64,000 bases of DNA from Datura wrightii (GCA_035772735.1 JASDFA010000001.1:76534001-76598000); one strand, 5' to 3'; positions 42,450-54,628 are shown, counted from the stretch's first letter. The notes: generated by a model not told the origin, from the sequence alone. Numbers and translations: made by a program.

Positions 42450-44178
42450 GCCTAGGGAGTTATTCTTTCACCTTTTTTTACTTATGCTTTATTGTTTTAG
42501 CACTGAGGATAGTGCTAATGATTAAGTGTGGGCTGGGAGAAGTAGACTTCAATATGCCATGTATTCTTTCATTGCTAAATTTATTCATGGTAGGCCTAGA
42601 TTTTTTTGTGATATATAACTTGAATCCTTCTAGCTTGTAGTATTTTTGTGATTTTTTTGGTTTTGTTTTTATTTGGGTTCCACCAATTTTTATTTTTGGT
42701 ATTTTCCAGTGGATAGTCCATTAGAAATGATAGAGGGTCTAGATTTTTTTAGTCATAGTCATGATTGTTCCCGATGATGGATGGATGACAACCATCTTAA
42801 GGGAAAAACATAGTCATTTTTTGGAGAACAAGAACTTGAGACCTTATGAATGTTAGGTGCTTCACTTAGTGTATCATTGAGACATCGTATAATTCACTCA
42901 AAAAGGCATGAAACGGTAGAAACACATAGACTTTTAGATCTTGGCTCCTATGCTTGTAAAATTGGGTTTAATAATGTGAAGCATTCAGTATGGATATATG
43001 TGTGTGTTTAATCTTGATTAACATTATTGAATCATGTGTGCCATTGTATGGGTGAGATTTTTTGGTCTACTCCATGCTTGTAATTTGATGTCTACATCTT
43101 TCCTGGTGACTGCACAAAACAAAATGAGGTTGTTGAATTTATGAAGTGATATAGGAATTTCTTTGATAGCGTATTTGTATTCCGATTTTTACTTACCTTG
43201 ATGTAATTATCCTAGTCAAACATTTTGTGCCTTAGCCTATTCCTTTGATAGTCATATTACAAGCTTAATCCCTTTTGTTCTATTGATCTTTTATTTGATC
43301 CAAATGAATCCTTGTGCACTTTAATTGACAATTTTTCATAAGGGAGCACAAGTGGAGAAGAACAAGGGGAAAAAGCTAAAGTATGGAATTAGAAGGAAAG
43401 AAAAGGATGAAAATGCATAAGAAGGAGGGTGATATTAGTAGGGAAAGAAAAAGAGCAAAAGTTTGAAAAAAAATGAATGAATTAATCAAGAATGAAAAAA
43501 AATTGTTACTGAGCTTAAAGTTGAAAATTCCCTACTAGTCACCTAAGTGCAAAGTGAAAAATAAAATAGATATAATGAGAAAATAGGAGATTGAAAAATG
43601 TGCTAAAAAGTGAAAGAATTGTGAAGTATTAAAGTTCTTGGGGAGATTCGTCACTATCTTGGCCAAATAGTTTCTACCCATCCTTTAGCCTACATTACAA
43701 CCATCTTAAGTCCTAATTGATCTTAGATTCGATCTATATTAGTGGAGTATTTACACGAAGGGTAAGCTTATGGGTCGTCTTTTGCATGCATGTTGAGTTC
43801 TTTGGGAGAGTGAGTGATTTTGTTATATCTATACCTGAGTTAAAATTGTTATAGATCATGTGAGTGAAAGTGCATCTCTCCAAATGGTTAGGGGCACATA
43901 ATGGTAATATTTTGGTGTATCTTGATTGCTAAATTACATATGATTCATGTTGGCCCAAATATATCTTTTTGTTTTATTTCTAGAAGCTAATTGATTTCGA
44001 CTTGGGACCTTCTAATGTTGATCTTATATGCATATTGAGTGAGTTGTTGGAGCTTGATTGAATTTTCTTATGATCCTAAGTGTAAGTAGACCTGTTCATA
44101 GGGTGAATTTTGTGATTGAATTTGAGAAGGAAAATAGTAGATTGTTGGAGGACGAACAATAGTATAAGTGTGGGGCGG
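42450..44178 (+). other. Noncoding 3' region of Ath-B with polypurine tract
   Basis: No protein. It contains the phrase 'gaggatagtgctaatgattaagtgtggg' early on and ends in the purine-rich 'gtgtggggcgg' directly before the LTR, the expected polypurine tract at 44168-44178. A-rich stretch at 43330-43650. Shares 'gggagagtgagtg' with Ath-A. Confidence 0.7.
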
Positions 44179-45550
44179 TGATGTAGGGCATATCATGTGC
44201 ACTTATTTATCATATTTTGCCCATGCTTAACTAAGTTTTGATAAAAAAAATGAGTGTGTTTTCTTTGTTTTTCTATGATATTTGTTAAAAGAGCTAATGC
44301 ACATGATTACTTAATTGAGGCTAAAAAGAGAAAGTATGGCAAAACAGGGTTGAGGAAACAAGTATAATAGAAGATGACATTACACAGGTGTAGTAGTGTT
44401 ATGGCTTGTGCGATGCACATGCAAGGATGGTGCGTGAGCAGCGCCGCACTCCAGTATATTTGCGTTATGGCCTGCACAGCGCATAGGCAGTGCATAGGAA
44501 ACCAAGAATGCAATATCAATTCAAGTAGGAATAGAAGCTGAAAAGTCCAATCCCAATCCAAGAAGGAGAAATGAAGACATAATCTATTGCCATATATACC
44601 CCTTCCTAGGAGGTTTTAGGGGGATCCAAATATTGTGGAATTTACGGTCAAGATTGCACATTTCATAATTTATGAATTTGTGTAACTACTTAGTCGAATA
44701 TTTGTTGGAGAGTTCATCAAGTCCTTGTGATTCGACTTAGCCTTGGAGATTTATTAAAAAATTTCATATTATTGTAAGTATTTTATTATGATTTCTTCTA
44801 CATCTTTTGTTATTATTTTCTCAAACGTGAGTGGCTAAAACTCTAAGCTAGGGTTGTGGGAACCATAATGGATTAACAGTAATAGGAAAAATAAAATTGT
44901 GATTCTTGAAAGGTGAATTGAATGGATTACTATTCTCTTCATTTTAATTAATTTTAGCAGTTGCAAATGTTGAAACGTACCTGTGTCTTCAACTTGCTCG
45001 ACCAAAGAGGTTGAAGTTAGGAAAATAAAATAATAGTGGTAATTTGAGGACACCAACCCTCATCTAATTAACTTAAGCTATAATTGAGGATAGTTAATCC
45101 ACGACTTATGGCAAGGGCAAAACACACAATTGAGGATAGTTAATCCACGACTTATGGCAAGGGCAAAACATAAACACCTAAATTCCAAGAGGATTTAGTT
45201 GTAATTCATCTATGTAAGTCGAGAGACGTTACATGAACTTAATCGTCAGTCTTACATAAAATTCACCAGGATAGATTACTAATAAAATAAGCCTACTAAA
45301 TTTTGAAATCATGGGAAACACAATCATAGATTTGTCTCATTAATTCAATAATAACTCATTCATTGTTAGAATTTCTTTTTCTTTTATTTTCCAACCCCTC
45401 TTTTAAAATATTGATGACTGATTGATTTACTCATCGTTAACATATTATTTCTTTCTTGTTCCCTTGGGATCGACCCCAACCTAGTTGGTTTACTATATTT
45501 GACAACGACCGCTTTATACTTCATAAGAAGGTGTAATTTGGGTGTGATTA
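44179..45550 (+). mobile_element. 3' LTR of Ath-B
   Basis: It starts TGATGTAGGGC after the polypurine tract and ends with the block 'gacaacgaccgctttatact...gtgtaatttgggtgtgatta', a typical Athila LTR terminus (CA decayed to TA). Length 1.37 kb. A truncated relative is at 6605-7473. It contains a weaker word patch ('ggcctgcacagcgcatagg') at 44395-44500. Confidence 0.8.
45082..45171 (+). repeat. Two-copy 46-bp tandem duplication in Ath-B LTR
   Basis: The unit starting 'aattgaggatagttaatcc' occurs at 45082 and 45128 and is essentially identical. The relative at 7460 has a single copy, so the duplication is specific to this copy and recent relative to LTR divergence. Confidence 0.9.
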
Positions 45551-46400
45551 CCCCAATGCCACCCTGGCCCTCGCTGATCTCATCATTTGAGTCAGCCTTT
45601 CTACCATTCCTGCGCCTCCCAAATGCACCCTTCACCCTCAAAGTATCGAATAGCATATTGCTCTCTATCTTATGGCCCCCATCTCTCAGGGCACTTTTGC
45701 CGGAATGCATACAATAGTGATGAGGGAGGGGAATGGCAACCTAGGCACACCTTTGGCTGAGATGTACCACCATTCTCCATAAGCTGTGCTCCCACATTGT
45801 TCGGCACCCAATCCAGAAAGCAGGCCACCACCAAATCCTGGTGGTAGGTCTCATCATTGACATTGATGGGTAGAGGGATCCACCACGACACGAGGTTCAA
45901 CCACCTTTGAGACTTCATAGTTCAATGGGTACCTTTAATGCCGTACGGGTGATGCCCCAAGTACTCGAGGCCCTCTTGTTCTCCACCACCAGTGTGTCCA
46001 TGAGCCACTTCCCATTGCCATCAACATCTTTAGTTTGGAACTCATCATCTACAGGATTGGCCAACCCCAACACCTTATTAATAGAGGTAGCACTAATGCT
46101 AAATGTCAGTCCCCGGACATAGATGATTGGGTCCTGAAGAGACCAGTTCACAGTAGGGAGATGGGCATAGAACTCCCTCACCCATTATTCATTTATCGGG
46201 CAAGGCTACATCACTAATGGCCCCCATCGCACATCTTGTAGGTGGGTATAAAACTCTGTGCCCTTCTCTGCAATATCCTTCATGATGAAGCCTTGTTGGT
46301 GCACCAATCTTTTCACGCACTGCTCGATGTACCTCAGCTGACTTGACCATTAATGAACTTGATGTAGTCGAGAAGGAACCGCTGGAAATACATGGTTGTT
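45551..46400 (-). pseudogene. Env-like ORF fragment of Ath-D, opposite to Ath-B
   Basis: Minus-strand reading in 45915-46181: 'MREFYAHLPTVNWSLQDPII', 'VRGLTFSISATSINKVLGL'. In a shifted frame 45670-45918: 'MKSQRWLNLVSWWIPLPINV', 'TYHQDLVVACFLDWVPNNVG'. Then an acidic/basic tail near 45550-45710 ('RRNGRKADSNDEISEGQGG'). It belongs to the same family as 11186-12681 (EFYA, WL..V..R..P, INVG). Upstream pieces to 46400 are in other frames. The Ath-B LTR abuts its 3' end. Confidence 0.72.
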
Positions 46401-47681
46401 GTATCCTTTGGAAAATATTTCGTTAGATGGGTTATTTAATAAGGAAAGAACTAGGAAATGAGTGTTAAAGAAATGGGGAGAACAGTATTCTGCCTAAGCT
46501 ATTTGCTGTAGTGGATGGGGTTTCGCTGCAGCAAGACAGCTATAGCTGGAGGAAGTCTTCTACGATGAGCCTGTTGTAGCAGAATTCTTCTTACCCAGCA
46601 AAACCCTCCAACCCTAACAATGGCAACAAAATATTAAACTACAATTTTCCCCAATTTAGGCATAGGATTGGTAGGGGGAGGACATGTATAAGCCCCACAA
46701 CCCATTATCCAACTCATTAGTAAACAAATTCAAGCACTAAAGGCTCAAAGAAGTTCAAACTACCAACCTACGCAAACCTCACAAATTTTAGTACAAAACC
46801 CCGATGAGAACAACAAGTATATCATAGAGAACAATATGAAGAACTTGAGAACGTAAATACAAGTAGCATGCTTCAAAATATAACCCCCACAAGTAGAAAA
46901 AGTAAACCTACCCTCACCATCCCATTAAAAACCCAAATCAAAGAAAATAGGCATGAAAAAACAACCATTGTAGAGTAAGCAACATAATAAAGTTGTACGA
47001 AGTGGAGATTACCTGATAAATTAGATAGAGGGAAGAAGTTTTAGAGAGCATTGTGAGAATGAGAAGTTGAGTGAAAGAAAGGAAGAATGAAACCATCCCT
47101 CTAGCCTCTAAAGTTTCCGTATGTTTCTCACTGCAGTAGTCAACGTTTTGCTGCTGCAAAACCGCTACAACAGGAAACTCACTATTGCAGCAACAATCAG
47201 ATGCCCGGCACTACCAGTTACATCCATGTACCTATTGTTTAATCTTATTATGACGAGGGTATTGAGTCATCCTAATACCCCTAATAAGGAGGATCCCATA
47301 AAAAGGTGATATTAGCGTGAAGATGGCTTAAGAAGAAGCTAATATGAGTCGAACCCATAAAAAGAAGGATATGATGAAAAACTCTCGGGTGATCTAGTAA
47401 GTCTTAGTGAGGTAATGATAGAGCAAATTGCATAAACTAATTTCCTTTCCATGTGGGAGTACAATGAAGAAGTAATTTAATTTTTGTGTAGTACTCGTAT
47501 CACACACCTTGGCATTCCTAGGACCCCGGAAAAAAGGGTCAAATGGAAGGACCATTAAGATTCGATGTTTAAATAAGTGAGTAAGGTAAAATGGGGGTAA
47601 AATGTAGCTTAAAATCTTCGACTCTTACCCTATGTCACCCAAAGCCCTTCGGGGACGAACAATTGTTTAATTGGTATATGA
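46401..47681 (-). other. Ath-D noncoding region with two word patches, then unassigned sequence
   Basis: No protein recognised. Patches of GCTGCAGC/CAGCTATAGCTG-type words at 46480-46600 and 47100-47215 lie at the same relative positions as the patches of Ath-A and Ath-C upstream of their env-like genes. 47216-47640 is unassigned. The last 40 bases ('cttcggggacgaacaattg') look like the 3' end of a gypsy element before the LTR at 47682. Confidence 0.55.
46480..46600. repeat. Word patch, Ath-D (GCTGCAGC / CAGCTATAGCTG)
   Basis: GCTGCAGC at 46525-46532 and the perfect palindrome CAGCTATAGCTG at 46537-46548, with 'gctgtagtgg' and 'ctgttgtagcag' around them. A second patch at 47100-47215 has 'ctgcagtagtc', 'gctgctgcaaaaccgc' and 'attgcagcaac'. 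Confidence 0.62.
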
Positions 47682-48453
47682 TGTAATCACCCATACGACC
47701 GTTATAGAACCTTGATAATGTTGGCGAAGAATTTAAATCTTTACTAACCTAGATTTATATTTCGGGAAGAAAGTGTATGAGTAATTAAAGGACTGAGTTA
47801 AGATTTAGGTGGGTCCAGGCCCCAAAACTTCTATAATGTAAATGCCTTCACCATAGTCGGATCACTGTAGTAGAGGAGTTATCGCCCTAGCGGATGACAT
47901 AGACCAGAACTCCATAGTTTTGTATATTTTAAGACCTAGTTCCTATTCTAACAAGGATTATATATTAAAACATCTCGGGGTAAAAATTTGGACAATCTAA
48001 TGAAGAAAATAAGAGGGTGGCCCTAAGAGTACAAGATTACACCATCCTTCCTAACAACTCTCTTAAACAAGTAGTAGACTCGGGGTGAAAACAGAGCTCC
48101 ATTTATTTGGTAGCCGCAGCTTGGCACCCAGGTAGGCTATGGCTTACCTTGAGTGACTCATATATGCATGGGGAATTGACATGTATATAGGTTTACCCAT
48201 GTATAAAACCTTAAGTGGATTGAGTTAACAAAATAGAACAATATATCATATGGTACTGTGATTATTCTTGAATTTGTTGTTGTTAATATGACCGATTGTA
48301 CAACTTAATTTCCTTAACAAGGAAATCAAAGAAGAAAAGAGTTGGTATAAATATGATTCCGTAGCTAGTTAAATTAGGTAGCTAAAGCCAAGACTGTGAG
48401 TGAATAATTGTTGTATATGCTGGTTGTAACTTGTTAGTGAAATAAAAATGATT
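47682..48453 (+). mobile_element. Second copy of the G-family LTR start, truncated
   Basis: It parallels 3118-3910 ('cgaccgttatagaaccttga', 'ggtttaccca.atataaaacctta', 'ggttgtaacttgtt.gtgaaata'), with a TG start after a gypsy-like 3' end, so it is probably a 3' LTR. It stops at a poly-T/poly-G run at 48453-48470. Confidence 0.72.
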
Positions 48454-48598
48454 TTTTTTTGGGGGGGGGGAGTAACACCCCCAAAGTCCTTAAGGTCATA
48501 TCTTAAACCAGTAGGATTCAACTATTTCCCATAAAACAATCCACACCACGAGCCGTGGTGAGGGACCAAGAGTCGTGGTCACCAAGATAGTCAAGGAC
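48454..48598 (+). other. T/G homopolymer junction and partial duplicate LTR start
   Basis: 'gattttttttttgggggggg' is followed by 'gtaacacccccaaagtcc', which resembles the LTR start at 48599 ('tgtaaaaccccaaaagtcc'), and by 'ccacgagccgtggtg' words. It looks like about 130 bases of a second Tekay-type LTR start placed in tandem. Confidence 0.5.
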
Positions 48599-49100
48599 TG
48601 TAAAACCCCAAAAGTCCGTACGATCAAGCCCTAGACTTGTAGCACAGTCAGCAGAAAAATCTACAAAATTCCTCAGAATGACTCATTGTACAAGTTGTGG
48701 TTTGATGTCGTAGGTCGTAGGGGGAGTCATTGTAATGTTTTAAGATTAAACCACCCAGACCACGAGTTCACACCACGAGTCATGTTGAGTGGGTACGACT
48801 CATGGTCATGAGTCATGTTCAACATCTTCTGGGTCAACCTTGACATGATGAGTCATAGTCTGATTTGTTGTATGGTGTGACAGGTCATGGTTTGGAGTCG
48901 TAGGATGGAGGACCAAAGGAGGGGTAAAGATTAGCCACTGACCACGAGTCTCAAGATGACTCATAGTACCCAATGATGTTCATAGTGAGACCCGTTGGTT
49001 GGAGGATCAGAGATTTGGGGAAAAAGGCTAGCTTATGTTGAGTGGATACCACGAATTATGGTAGGTTAGTATGACTCGTGGTACGAGTCTTGGTGACTGG
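48540..49100. repeat. Word patch in LTR F
   Basis: 'ccacaccacgagccgtggtg' (48540), 'accaagagtcgtggtcacc', 'gaccacgagttcacaccacgagtc' and 'tatgactcgtggtacgagtc'. Same vocabulary as Tek-3 but strongly decayed. Confidence 0.6.
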
Positions 49101-50305
49101 TAGTGAGGAAATTTAATACGTTTTCTTAGGGGTATTTTCGTAACATCTTATGCATTTAGATCCTAAATGATGTCATTTTAGGCTTCCTAAGGGTCAGATT
49201 AAAGAGGTTTAACTTTAGCTAAATTATTCATCCCCTTCAAAGAACGATCGTTGGAATTTTTTCTCAAGATCAAGCTAGGTTCTTCATCAAACCTCTTCAA
49301 ATTTTCTTGGGATCTTCAAGACTAGTTAAGGAATCAATTTACTCAGGTATGTAGGGTCATGAATTAGGGATTTCTTCCACCCTTATACCCAATTTATTCT
49401 CTAGCTCATGAATTCAATTCTCTAATCAAGTTTATTGAAAGTTCTAGGGTTTTACCCAATTTTCATGAAATATTCTATGTTATCTCTACGAGTTTAATCC
49501 CTTAATATTTCAATTGAGTTTTAATGTATAGGGAAAGTTTGACTCTCAATTAACTCACGAATTTGTGATTTCAAGCTTATGAAGATTATTCCCTATGATG
49601 CATGATTATGAATTTCAATGCGTATGAGTCCATGATTTCTAGTATGATGAATTATCTAAGTATGCATGAATGATTACAAACTCTTAAAATTATGATTTCA
49701 TGATTTTGAATTATGAAGCTTATATCAAGTATGTATGATTTAATGATTTGGGCAAGCCCATGTAAAGTCAAGTATGCTTTATCATGATTTCAGCCAAGGC
49801 TTATATAATCATTTCTAAAGGAATGTGTGGAGTCAAGACTCCTAAGTAAATGATTCAAGTTATGTTTTGAGAATATAATTTTGAGAAATATGCATGTTTT
49901 GGGAGTACTATCTAGCACTGAATGGCCAAGGATTCCGAGGACCCCAGTCTCATAACTACACTCCACCATAGGTTTATATTCTTATTTGGGACCTCTGAAG
50001 AGGGTATTTCCCCTGCCCGAGGACACATCAGTGATATCACACCTTTATCATTCTTTTCCCTGACAAGTCTTAGGATGGCTCTTCCCACTCGAGTGAGATA
50101 GTTGGGGCATCACGTAAGCTCTATTGTGATGGTATCAGCTAAGACGAAGTCTCTCATTGTTCCTCATTTTTTAGCTACTCATGTTCATCACTTATGATAT
50201 CATGTCTTATAGAATTTTTGACTCATTAATCATTTAATTAGTTCTCACTTATGATTTCAAGAGTGATAAGCTATATGTTTTCTAATTCTAAACCTTGGGT
50301 CATTA
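48599..50305 (+). mobile_element. Tekay-type LTR F, first part
   Basis: TGTAAAACCCC start, word patch at 48690-49100, then sequence closely parallel to the other Tekay LTRs, e.g. 'ggagtactatctagcactga' near 49900. Interrupted at 50306 by a solo LTR and resumed at 52525. It shares its 3' half with Tek-6 at 1-890. Confidence 0.82.
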
Positions 50306-52524
50306 TGTCATGACCCGAACATAGGCCCAGATCGAGACACAGAACAAGGAGCCTCGAGAGACTCCAAGTCAGCCCATGACATGAAAATACATCAAACTCA
50401 ATCAATTTAAGCGGATGACTTCACATAATAAACATAGCGGAAACCTAAAATAACATAACATTGGAATTGAAACTCATGTCATACATGACAAGCTTATTAC
50501 TACATACAATCTAAAAGCCTGTAACATATCTGATGGGTTGATGGGAAAACAACCCCAACTAACCCGACAAGTCTGTAACTAAAAAAAGACATAAGAACCA
50601 CGAATACTGAATGTCCTCGGTAAATGAGGGCTCACCGATGCTAGATGGATAGGTCTAAATGGGAAAGTAGTGACTAAGGAGGCTGCTGAGAAAGATCCCT
50701 CGAACCTGTATCATGAAACGATACAACATAGAGTATGCGGTCAGTATGTGGAATGTACCGAGTATGCAAGGTATATAAAACGGACAATTAAAATATTTAA
50801 AAGTTCATGAGAGTAGGACAACATGATCGTAACATAAATATCATAAGACAACATAGGGCTCAAGGTTTTCAAAACATTTGTAAATCATTTATAATCATGT
50901 TCAATAGAGAATAGCTTGATATTTGTTAAACATAACTTGAGCCAAGTATGTAATCATAATCATGCATAAATCATGAGGAACAGTGGGAGATTCTTATAAC
51001 CGACATACCCCATATGATCATACATGTAGATCGACCTGTAAAACCCTAGTCGGGAGGGTATTCATACCTTGCCAAAGGTAGAACCATGAAAGAAGTGTGA
51101 TATCACAACAAAGGGCCCATTTGGGCAAAAGGAACAGTATCATGGAGGTCCCATCGTGGCTGTGTTGGCGCGTAGTTTTGAGACTCGGGGCATGCTTTGA
51201 CCCTAGGTCTACTCGGTGTTAAATACTACTCCCAAAACATATATAGTGCTCATGGGATAATATAATGAGATTCATAGGCTAGTTAAAATCATGATAATAA
51301 TAAGCATGATAGAAATACGTGAACTATCTATGAAATAAGGCCCTGTGTCGGCCCAAATTATAAGTCATATATCATGAAGTTCATGCATACTGGTAAAACA
51401 TGTGTATACTTGATATTCATTAAATTCATTATGATCATTTGAGAGAAATCATATCATAAGTCATAAATCATAATGGGTTGATGAACATTAAAATCAAAGT
51501 AGAATCATAACTTGATTTATTATGAAATGTACATAATTGGGCATAGTTTTGTAGAAATTTATATCCATAAGTTTATAATTGAAATAGTTGTAAAATATGC
51601 CCATGATTCATAGAATATGAATTAATATATGAAGGAGATTAACCCATAGATAGATCATAAGGATTTCATAAGAATTGGGATAAAACCCCATAGAATTATC
51701 AATAGGATTTCATGAATTAGAGAGAGATTGCGCATGGGTGAAAAAATTCACCCATTCATAACCCTATATACTTGAGAGGAACTGATTCTACCACTCCCTT
51801 AATAGCCTAATGAAGAATTGATAAGTATTTGGAAGAAATTGAGCTTGATCACCTCTCTAGACCTTTACTCTTACATGCATGAATAGGAATTGCTTAGAAT
51901 GAACTTACCCCTCTTAATACTCACTATTCATAGCTTAAAACGATGTAGTTTAGGCCTTAGGATCATAGGAATTATGGAAAATCCCTTACTAAATACGCAG
52001 AGAAAAACTGACTGCCAGGCCAAACGAGGGACTAGACGAGTCGTCGTCCAAGGCCACGATTTGTGGCCACCAACATTCATGAACAGTGCCACAAACTAAG
52101 ATCTGGTTACCATGGGGAACATCACGAGTTATCACTGGTGACCACGACTCGTGATCACCACTCATCCTCTACACTGCCACAATATCAAGGGAGGTCACTA
52201 TGGGCGACACCATGACTGGTGGTGCTCCCAAAGAGTCATGGTGAGGACCAGTTAAGTGCACTGCCCAAGTCCTATTACTTGCACTTCCGCCTTAACCACA
52301 GCTAACTCAACGAGTCATAGGGCTGACCACGACTCATGGTCATGTCCGTGGGGACTCAAAACTAGAAATTTCCAACTTAAGTCATACTCCTCACCACGAG
52401 TCACTTAATAACTCGTGGTCAACTTGAAGGTTACAGGATGACTCATTCTATGAACTAGTGTAGCAAATCCTATTTTATCCGTTTCAACTCCCGGGTTTGA
52501 TATTAGGGCTTTCGGGGTATAACA
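50306..52524 (-). mobile_element. Solo LTR Tek-4 inserted in LTR F
   Basis: It runs TGTCATGACCCG... to ...GGGGTATAACA on the plus strand, i.e. a minus-strand Tekay LTR (TGTTATACCCC...TGACA) with intact ends, 2.2 kb. No internal element sequence adjoins. It is flanked by CATTA (50301-50305) and TATTA (52525-52529), a target duplication with one mismatch. Relatives without it (line around 470-500) read straight across. It is the product of recombination between the two LTRs of a former element. Confidence 0.93.
52010..52450. repeat. Word patch in solo LTR Tek-4
   Basis: A 23-base near-palindrome at 52137-52159 with one mismatch between 11-nt arms (core ACCACGACTCGTGATC). Others are 'gacgagtcgtcgtcc', 'ccacgagtcac' and 'gaccacgactcatggtc'. 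U3 end of the LTR. Confidence 0.7.
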
Positions 52525-52968
52525 TATTATGTTAAGATTACTTAATAGCTTATGATTATGTATACTTCAGATAGATGGTTTTTCTCATACTGTCCTTACT
52601 CTCATGATCTATCTTGATTTATATTACATGATTTCAAACTATCATTTCGCTAGCATGGTTTACATCCTCTACATACTAAGTACATTTAAAGTACTGACTG
52701 CATACTCTATGCTATATCGTCTCATGATATAGGTTCGACTGATCCATCTCAGTCCCGCCGATAGCTCGCTCCCAATTAGTCCAGCTCTATTCCCTCTTGG
52801 GTAAGTCCTCATTCTCTGAGGATGTAATCAGCTGGATATTTTTATCATGTCTTTCAGATTCAAATTTAGTGAACTAGTTGGGAGTGTTGTCCTATCAGCT
52901 CGTGGTAGTAGTAGAGGCTTTTTAGACAACCACGTATAGATAGTTCAGCGTTGTTATTTTTTGTTTAT
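52525..52968 (+). mobile_element. Tekay-type LTR F, second part, cut by Ath-C
   Basis: It resumes the LTR F alignment ('atactctatgctatatcgtc', 'tagtagaggcttt') and stops at 52968, where the Ath-C LTR begins. The last roughly 350 bases of the LTR should lie beyond Ath-C, outside the window. Confidence 0.8.
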
Positions 52969-54628
52969 TGATAATGTTCAAACTTACACCTCCTGATGAA
53001 GTATGAAGGGACGTTGTTAATAAAGAACCCAACTAAGAGGTTGGGGTTGAACCCACAGGGAATATGGAAGATTTAGACTAATGCAGGTAAGTGAACTTGT
53101 TTGTGAGTTATCTCCAATTTGGGGGTTTCAAGAAAACAATGTTAAAGCAAAGATTAAAATTGTGATTTAAATCAAGATTTGTAAATAACTAGGGTAAGTG
53201 TTCCCCATGGGTTCATAACTACTTCGGGTATACACACGTGATCAATCCCAATGCTTACTTGTAGAACTGATAATAAGGGTTCATCCAAATAACCGGTTTG
53301 TCCCTATTGGATGACTATACTCGATCACCGATTAAGGTCTCGTGAGTGATTTCAACCTAATCGTTATCAACATGTTCCAAATTTAACTCTCCTATGACCA
53401 CACTTCAAGTTAATATAATGATCGTAAAGACCAAGGCTTTGTTGTAATTCTCTTTTCCTAATCTCTACCTTTCTAGGCTCAAGAAAGTAAAGAATTTGGG
53501 CAAGTCCTAACGTTGTACACTGTTAAGAGATGTTTAAACATGAAGAGAATATAATACAAGCTTCTTGCATTGGTTTTGCATCACTTTTGTGCAACCCTAG
53601 TTTGGTAATCCACCATGGTTCTCAAAATCCCTAGTTGTGGAGGTTTTGGCCTCTCATGGTTGTAAGATTGTAATTTGCATTCATAAACGAACACATAATT
53701 AAATACTTACAGCAACAATTTGAAGAAAATCAAATTTGATTATTCAAGAACAACCTCAAGAACAATGTGAGAAATCAAGAATTTGATCCAAAGAATTGCC
53801 CCTCAAAATTCGATAAAAATTAACAAAAGTAACTATTCACATGTCTAATAACTCAGTTCTGTCCTTCTCTAACTAAAATAAAACATAAAGGATAATTTAC
53901 AAACATTAGAAACCTTTTCCTTAGCTAACAGGGAGTTTCCATATTTGGTGCCGACTGTTCCACGATTTGTCTTACGACCCGTAGCAGGATTGTACGGTCA
54001 TACCTGTTGTCCGAAAGTTCTTGGCTGCTACAGATCTGGCTAAGTGTTGGTGTCCTGGTACGACTCATATCTTCATCATACTAGTAATACATTGCTTGCA
54101 TGGTTTAGCCTTGAGAACTTTGACATCTTCTGGAATTCTTCATGAGTGTTATGGTATGACCTGTACCTTCTTGCCACGAGTCGTACTATTTATAGTGTCT
54201 GAAGTTCTTCCAAGTACTAAAAATCCTTTGATGTTCACCATGGCTCCTGATACAATTCTTGAAATTAATGTTACGGTTCATGAGACCATCCGTACCAGGA
54301 GTCTGCCTTTGTGCAATTTCTTCGGAATATTTCCATGAATCCAATTATGGCTTGTACCGTTGTGGTACGACTCGTACTGAGAGTCATAGGTTTCCTTACT
54401 CTCAATTCATCCTTCTGTCTTTCATCATGGTTTTTAGTACGGTTCGCACTGAGACTATTACTTTGGGTGATTTTTTGCATTTTGAGGCTTATTTTGCACA
54501 TCTTTTCTCCAACACTTATTTTCCCTGAAATCAAAGTAAAAGTGCCTTATATCCATATAAACATACCTAAGTCCATGCTATTTTCTCATTTTTAAGCGTT
54601 GGAAGTGCTGTAAACTCACAGCACATCA
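52969..54628 (-). mobile_element. 3' LTR of Ath-C
   Basis: TGATAATGTTC at the outer end, collinear with 62490-64000 (e.g. 'gtgttccc.atgggttcata', 'gaggttttggcctctcatggttg'). The U3 end is near 54628, reading TGATGTGCTGTGAG on the minus strand after 'gttgagggtgt', a polypurine-like tract. A small inverted repeat GTGCTG...CAGCAC at 54606-54624 sits at that terminus. Confidence 0.85.
53945..54460. repeat. Word patch in Ath-C 3' LTR (GTACGACTCGTAC type)
   Basis: GTACGACTCGTAC at 54365-54377 is a palindrome around a central C, and CCACGAGTCGTAC is at 54174-54186. Variants are 'cttacgacccgtag', 'ggtacgactcatat' and 'gtacggttcgcac'. The 5' LTR equivalent begins near 63460 and includes CCACGACTCGTAC at 63685-63697. 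Confidence 0.72.

Noticed and set aside
54365..54377. Palindromic words as microRNA precursors or DNA-transposon terminal repeats
   Set aside because: The words are far shorter than a miRNA stem and recur many times without a fixed pairing partner. They do not bound an element with target duplications.
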